From assembly GCA_025084515.1 (NCBI GenBank), contig JAJAGP010001683.1:93501-157500 (forward strand): 64,000 nucleotides of DNA. The letters run 5' to 3'. Position numbers and translations under genes: made by a program. Positions 59,513 through 64,000 of this stretch are shown piece after piece. The notes under the pieces were generated by a model, which was not told where the DNA came from, did no database searches, and was given only the letters and a program-made list of their open reading frames with translations. How positions within the stretch are numbered: position 1 is the stretch's first letter; each line of letters opens with the position of its first letter. This DNA comes from Ancistrus triradiatus. Taxonomy: Eukaryota > Chordata > Actinopteri > Siluriformes > Loricariidae.

Positions 59513-60777
59513 ACAACCTCAAAATCAGAAAAAGTTGGGATGGTATGGAAAATTCAAATGTTTAAAATATGCGGTGTTGCTTACATTTACTTTGACTTTT
59601 ATTTTATTGCACACAGTATAAACCCAAGATGTTTCATGTTTTGTCTGGTCATGTCATTTGTTAATAAACATCCATTATTGCATTTCAAGCCTGTAACACA
59701 TTCCAAAGAAAATTGGGACGGGGGCAATTTAGTGCTAATGATGTAAAAAAAAAAAAAAAAACTAAATAATGATGTGATTTCAATCAGGTGATGCCAACAG
59801 GCCAACAGGTGGTTATAGTCATGACAAAAAGTATTCATGACAGGCTGAGTCTCTGAGGAGAAAAGATGGGCAGAGGATCTTTCCTCAAGGAAAGAGTGGA
59901 AGGGATTTACATGTTTCTCCCTCGACAGTGCATAACATAATTAAACAATTCAAGAAATCTGGAGGAATTTCAGTGCAGAAAGGGCAAGGGCACAAGCCTA
60001 AACTGAAGAGGCATGATCTCCGATCCCTCAGATGGCACTGCATCAAGAACCATCATTCATCAATAGCTGATATAAGCACATGGGCAACGTTAATGATGGT
60101 AATGAGTACAGAAGCGGCATCAACTTCTCTGGGCTCGGCAGCTTCTAGGATGGATAATTTTTTGAAAAAATGGATGGCATACAGACCATCCAGACTGTTA
60201 TCAGCAACAAGTCCAAAAGCCAGGCAAGGCTTTAAGATGACATTTTGACAGGGACGTCCATGCATTTACCAACAAGGCAATGCAACACAAGTCAAAATAA
60301 TCAAATCAGAAAATGTTAGGACTGAAATATGTAAATCCATTCTAGTCTTTCCTTGAGGAACATTGTTTTAAACTTTATTTAAACTGTATTAATATTTTCT
60401 TACACATTCATTGATAAACTGAAGATCATCTGCTCATCTTTACTCCTCAAAGCCTTTTCTAGACACTTCTTTTGTACCACATCATGATTATAATCACCTG
60501 TTGACATCATCTGTTTGATTCACATCATTATTTAGTTTTTTACCTCATTACTAGCCACAAATTGTCCATGTCCAACATTTTTTGGAATGTGTTAAAGGCC
60601 TGAAATGCAGGAATTGATGTTTATTAACAAATAAAATTTGATCAGACAAAGCACTAAATATCTTGGGTTCATACTGTCTGCAATGAAATGCAAGTCAAAG
60701 TAAATGTAAGGAGCACTGCATTTTGTTTATATTTGCAGTTTCCATACTGCCCCAACTTTTTTCTGATTTGGGGTTGT
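59513..60777 (+). mobile_element. Tc1-like transposon, family C, internally deleted (copy 3)
   Basis: The ends are ACAACCTCAAAATCAGAAAA and TTTTTTCTGATTTGGGGTTGT, with mirrored subterminal regions. Plus-strand transposase scraps: a helix-turn-helix-like part near 59,925-60,050 (NIIKQFKKSGG), AYRPSRLLSATSPKAR near 60,180, and the second catalytic region near 60,255-60,290. It then passes directly into terminal-repeat-like sequence, as in the two other copies. Confidence 0.82.
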
Positions 60778-61080
60778 GCATTTACATTACATTTACATTT
60801 AGTCAATAGTAGACTCTGTTATCCAGAGCAATTAATACAACCTTACAATGTACAATTCAGGCAACTCCAGTTTCCCCCACATTCTAAAGACATGCCTTAG
60901 GTTAATTGGTGTCTCTCTGTCATTGTTAGGCCCCAGCTCCCCAGCAGCCTTGGCTGAAGAGGACATGTAAACAAATGAATGAAAAGTTAGTTCAAGCAAC
61001 TGTGGGTTGCCCAACAGCGGCCGCTTTGGCAGTGCTGGGGCTTGAACCAAAGTCAATTACCTTAACTACCACCATACATT
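60778..61080 (-). mobile_element. Composite SINE remnant
   Basis: Outer parts match the L2-tailed tRNA SINE of 3704-3890 (ACATTTACATTTAGT, TATCCAGAGCAATTA, CAACTGTGGGTTG, GGGCTTGAACC). The middle (60,862-60,930) matches the body of the DANA/HE1 type (CCAGTTTCCCCCACATTCTA, ACATGCCTTAGGTTAATTGG). This suggests one SINE inserted into another. Confidence 0.6.
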
Positions 61081-61854
61081 TACTACAATTTTTGACACTG
61101 TAATGCTTCATTCAAAAGCAGGTGTTTCACACCAGTACAATATCAAGTGAGGCACATAAAAATAAAATAATAATCTTATAATACACTCTAAATAAGGAAA
61201 TAAAGGGAATGAGTTCAAAGAGACCAATAAATCTAAGGTCACTGATGTGATTAATGTTTGGAGTCTGACAAATTGAGGACAGATAAACCTCCAATCTGTG
61301 CTAATTCTGATGACCACAGGATGTACTATATACATGAACACATAGACACACAACTATGTGTGTATACACAACACATTCCTCCCTGGCCCATGTGTGTGTT
61401 TCTATGGGTGATCTCCATGGATGCAGGCCTTTGATGTAGTTTTCTTGAGGAAGAACCCCAGTGAAAAACATCACAGTTGTAATAGTAGTGTTGACTCTCA
61501 ACCCAGTATGCAATGGCCAAAAACACTCGTACTCATACTGAAAGACAAATGAAACTGATTTAGAAGATGTTTCTGACTGAACTAAACTTTTACCATGTAT
61601 AAGTTTTAGCAAAATGTATTTACAACAATGAGCTTTAGATCAGTCAGTTACCAATCTATGCTTAAATCAGACTTTCTGAGTGTAAATTTGGACATGAAGC
61701 ACAAATTAAAAATGAGATAATAATGATTGTCAGGATAGTTCTGAAGAATTTACCATAAAAGAATACAAGCATTGGCAGATGTTAAACAGATTGTAACCAC
61801 AGACAATATAAGTATAATCCTGATGCCCTCTGTCTGTCTGTCTGCCTGTCTCTG

Positions 61855-61888
<34 letters not shown>

Positions 61889-64000
61889 TCTCTCTCTCAG
61901 TCCCTTGTAAACTGACAGGAAGTGTAAACACTGATGATGTGTCAAAGTCCAACCCACCACTTCTCACCTCCATTAAAGGGTGTCTCTATGTAGAACTTTC
62001 TCAAATACCATTTATAATACCTTGAGGCCTGAGAAACACCTCCATATAATGCCCCCTCCACCCCACCCCTTGCAGGACCACCTGCATAGTGACACAGGAG
62101 CTAAACTCTACATATTCCATCATGTGTTTTATGAGATTACACCAAACATCACATTCTGTTGCATTCACCCTGAGAAATCCTCACACTTGCCTAATGCACT
62201 GTAATAGTTTCAGTGAATGTGCACTGTTATAACACAAAGCTGAGAAAGTGCTAGTGGTGTGGCTGGAATACAGTACAGTTAAATTATGGTGGTTAAAATT
62301 CCACCTATTAAGTTGGTAAAGAAAGTAACAACACTTAATTTCATATTAAGTCTATTAATTGCTAACCTGCTGACAAAAACACATTATATATCATATGGGT
62401 TTTATGATAATGCTAATAAAAAAACACTAGATGATAATGAGATGCAAAGTGTATGCCATTATTTTATTTCAGAATGTGAATGCAATTATTATTGACAGAA
62501 CATTGAACAGGAATGTGAGTGACAGCAGTGACAATCAAATTCAAGATTGTGAGGTAACACAGTAAGTTCATGGTGAGTTATTTTGGAAAATAATGTTGAA
62601 TTCTGAAATTCAGTGCCCTAAAGTAATTACTGTCCCAAAGTGGGAAATGAGTGAGGCCTATTAGATGCAATAGTCTGTAAGTTGCACTCAGGCTGTATTG
62701 TTCCATGTGGAAAGTGAAGGGAGCTGAACAAAGGGTCTGTGGGGTAATGAAGCATTAGTCACACCTTCAGAACAAGTGTGAGAATTGAGCAAAGTTTCAG
62801 AGCCTGCAGTCCTCAAGAAGCACTCAGGGAGTCTGAACAGTGCTTAATGCAGCTGGAGAAATTCTGGGTAGGATTCCATGACTGAACCATCAAGTATGAG
62901 GTGTGGTCAGCTAGTGTCAGACGAACTGAATACACATGCCCTAAAAAGCTGTGCTCTTCTACACAACATTTTCCCTGTTCAGTTCCACCAAAATATGCAC
63001 CAAAATGCCAGTATAACTGAATATCTGCAACTAGACATTTGACTGTTTCATAGTATTACTGCTTTATATACATTTCACTTGTCTGGATAAACAGTCAACC
63101 GATATCCAGCCAGCTGTTAAAAATATTTTGTTATCAACCTTGTGTGATGCAGTGGGCTTCAACTAAAATAGTATATGCCAATAATGAAATTTGAGATCAA
63201 AGACCTCCCTAAGTCTTATACAAAACATCAAAACACCTGGTTTATTACAGTATAAAAACCTTCAAGTGACAATTCTTGTCCTATTATTGTTGGTATTATG
63301 ATACATTAACGGCTGATTAATGAAGTTATGTAGCATACAAGATTTGCTTTGGTTACTTTTTGGCCTACTGGAACAGGAGGCAATGCTCCATAACATTTTT
63401 GTCATGGCTTTTTCTACTACACACATAATTCAAAACGCATCAGGTTAAATTAAGCAAAGATTAAAAAGTTTATTTGACTTAGACAGACATTTAGTAGACA
63501 ATTTTATTAGAATTAATTGATCCACAACTGGGAATCTGATGGATGTTATGAAAAATATTTAAAATGCTGAATGGCCTTTTTACTTGTTCCATGTATAATT
63601 ATACTTCTTAGCATAGGTGTGCATTTTTATTCGGGTATTTTTAGCGGTGTGTTTTTAAAAACGATTATGGTTTTGTGCTGTGGAGAGTGGAAGGCAGAGT
63701 TGCTGGCTGCAGTATAAGTGCACAACTCTCTGTGTCATGGGAGAAAGGCAGCTTTGTGACCTCCTGGCCACAAAGTGAAAGCTGTAAGAGAGACTGAGCT
63801 ATACAGATAAAATATTAGATGGGATTAGTTCACTGTGTAAATAAAGAACTTTGGGTTGACTCACATTGCTGTGCGTCTCTGTGCTTGATTTATTACAGGA
63901 TTTCTTTAAGACCTCATGCATGTCTGATGCATGGGGAATGCAGTTAGTGTTCCTTTAGCATACTATCTCCACCATTTAAAAGTGAGGTAATAATGTGAGA
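61081..64000. other. Intergenic, no gene seen
   Basis: No coding segment recognised. A TCTG/TC simple repeat lies at 61829-61900. Near the end, TATAAG (63,714) and AATAAA (63,840) are spaced as in an LTR promoter and poly(A) region, but no pair or clear borders are visible. Confidence 0.5.
61829..61900. repeat. (TCTG)n(TC)n microsatellite
   Basis: Pyrimidine-rich tetranucleotide run passing into TC repeats. The RERERE-type frames on the opposite strand are artefacts of it. Confidence 0.95.

Noticed and set aside
61730..61973. Arg/Glu repeat protein frames
   Set aside because: Direct translation of the TCTG/TC microsatellite.
1..64000. CRISPR arrays, bacterial operons, toxin-antitoxin or phage-like systems
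   Set aside because: No spaced direct repeats of the right kind and no compact gene clusters; the sequence is plainly vertebrate nuclear DNA.

Overview
The window looks like nuclear DNA from a ray-finned (teleost) fish. It is AT-rich, its genes are split by introns, and it is packed with Tc1/mariner-type transposons, RTE-type LINEs, tRNA-derived SINEs and microsatellites, a mix typical of teleosts and perhaps of an ostariophysan (the last point is a guess). There is no bacterial, phage or plasmid organisation. Most open frames are transposase or reverse-transcriptase debris, or chance.

Two host genes can be read with confidence, both on the minus strand. The first is cdc25b, the cell-cycle dual-specificity phosphatase. 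Its 15 coding exons run from 44483 down to 38191 and join in frame into a 563-residue protein. The second is ap5s1, the sigma subunit of the AP-5 adaptor complex. Its three coding exons run from 23733 down to 14973 and give a 199-residue protein. A probable non-coding first exon ends at 25894. As I recall the human map, the same two genes lie next to each other in the same orientation on chromosome 20p13, so this is a conserved vertebrate gene pair. The genes act in unrelated processes: the G2/M switch for cdc25b and late-endosome sorting for ap5s1.

Layout. 1-14 kb: repeats only, namely a palindromic DNA transposon (1.0-1.8 kb), SINEs, a full-length but decayed RTE LINE (4.3-7.3 kb), a short RTE-derived element (7.9-8.1 kb), Tc1 pieces and microsatellites. 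14.9-26 kb: ap5s1, its introns filled with Tc1 copies, SINEs and a second palindromic element. 26-37 kb: more Tc1 remnants, a second full-length RTE (29.9-33.7 kb) carrying a hAT MITE, a Ty3/gypsy pol remnant (33.8-35.2 kb) and another Tc1. 37.8-45.2 kb: cdc25b and its promoter, nearly free of transposons. The promoter carries CCAAT boxes in pairs 31-32 bp apart and a CHR-like TTTGAA, the arrangement expected of a G2/M gene. 46-64 kb: no gene recognised; nested Tc1 elements (including Tc1 inside Tc1, and RTE inside Tc1), SINEs and simple repeats.

I found no new biological system. The most useful signals are the intact gene pair, the phased cdc25b promoter, the clean target-site duplications that order several nested insertions, a shared internal deletion in one Tc1 family, and a short element that joins the two ends of the RTE LINE. 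Family names rest on recognition by eye, without database searches.
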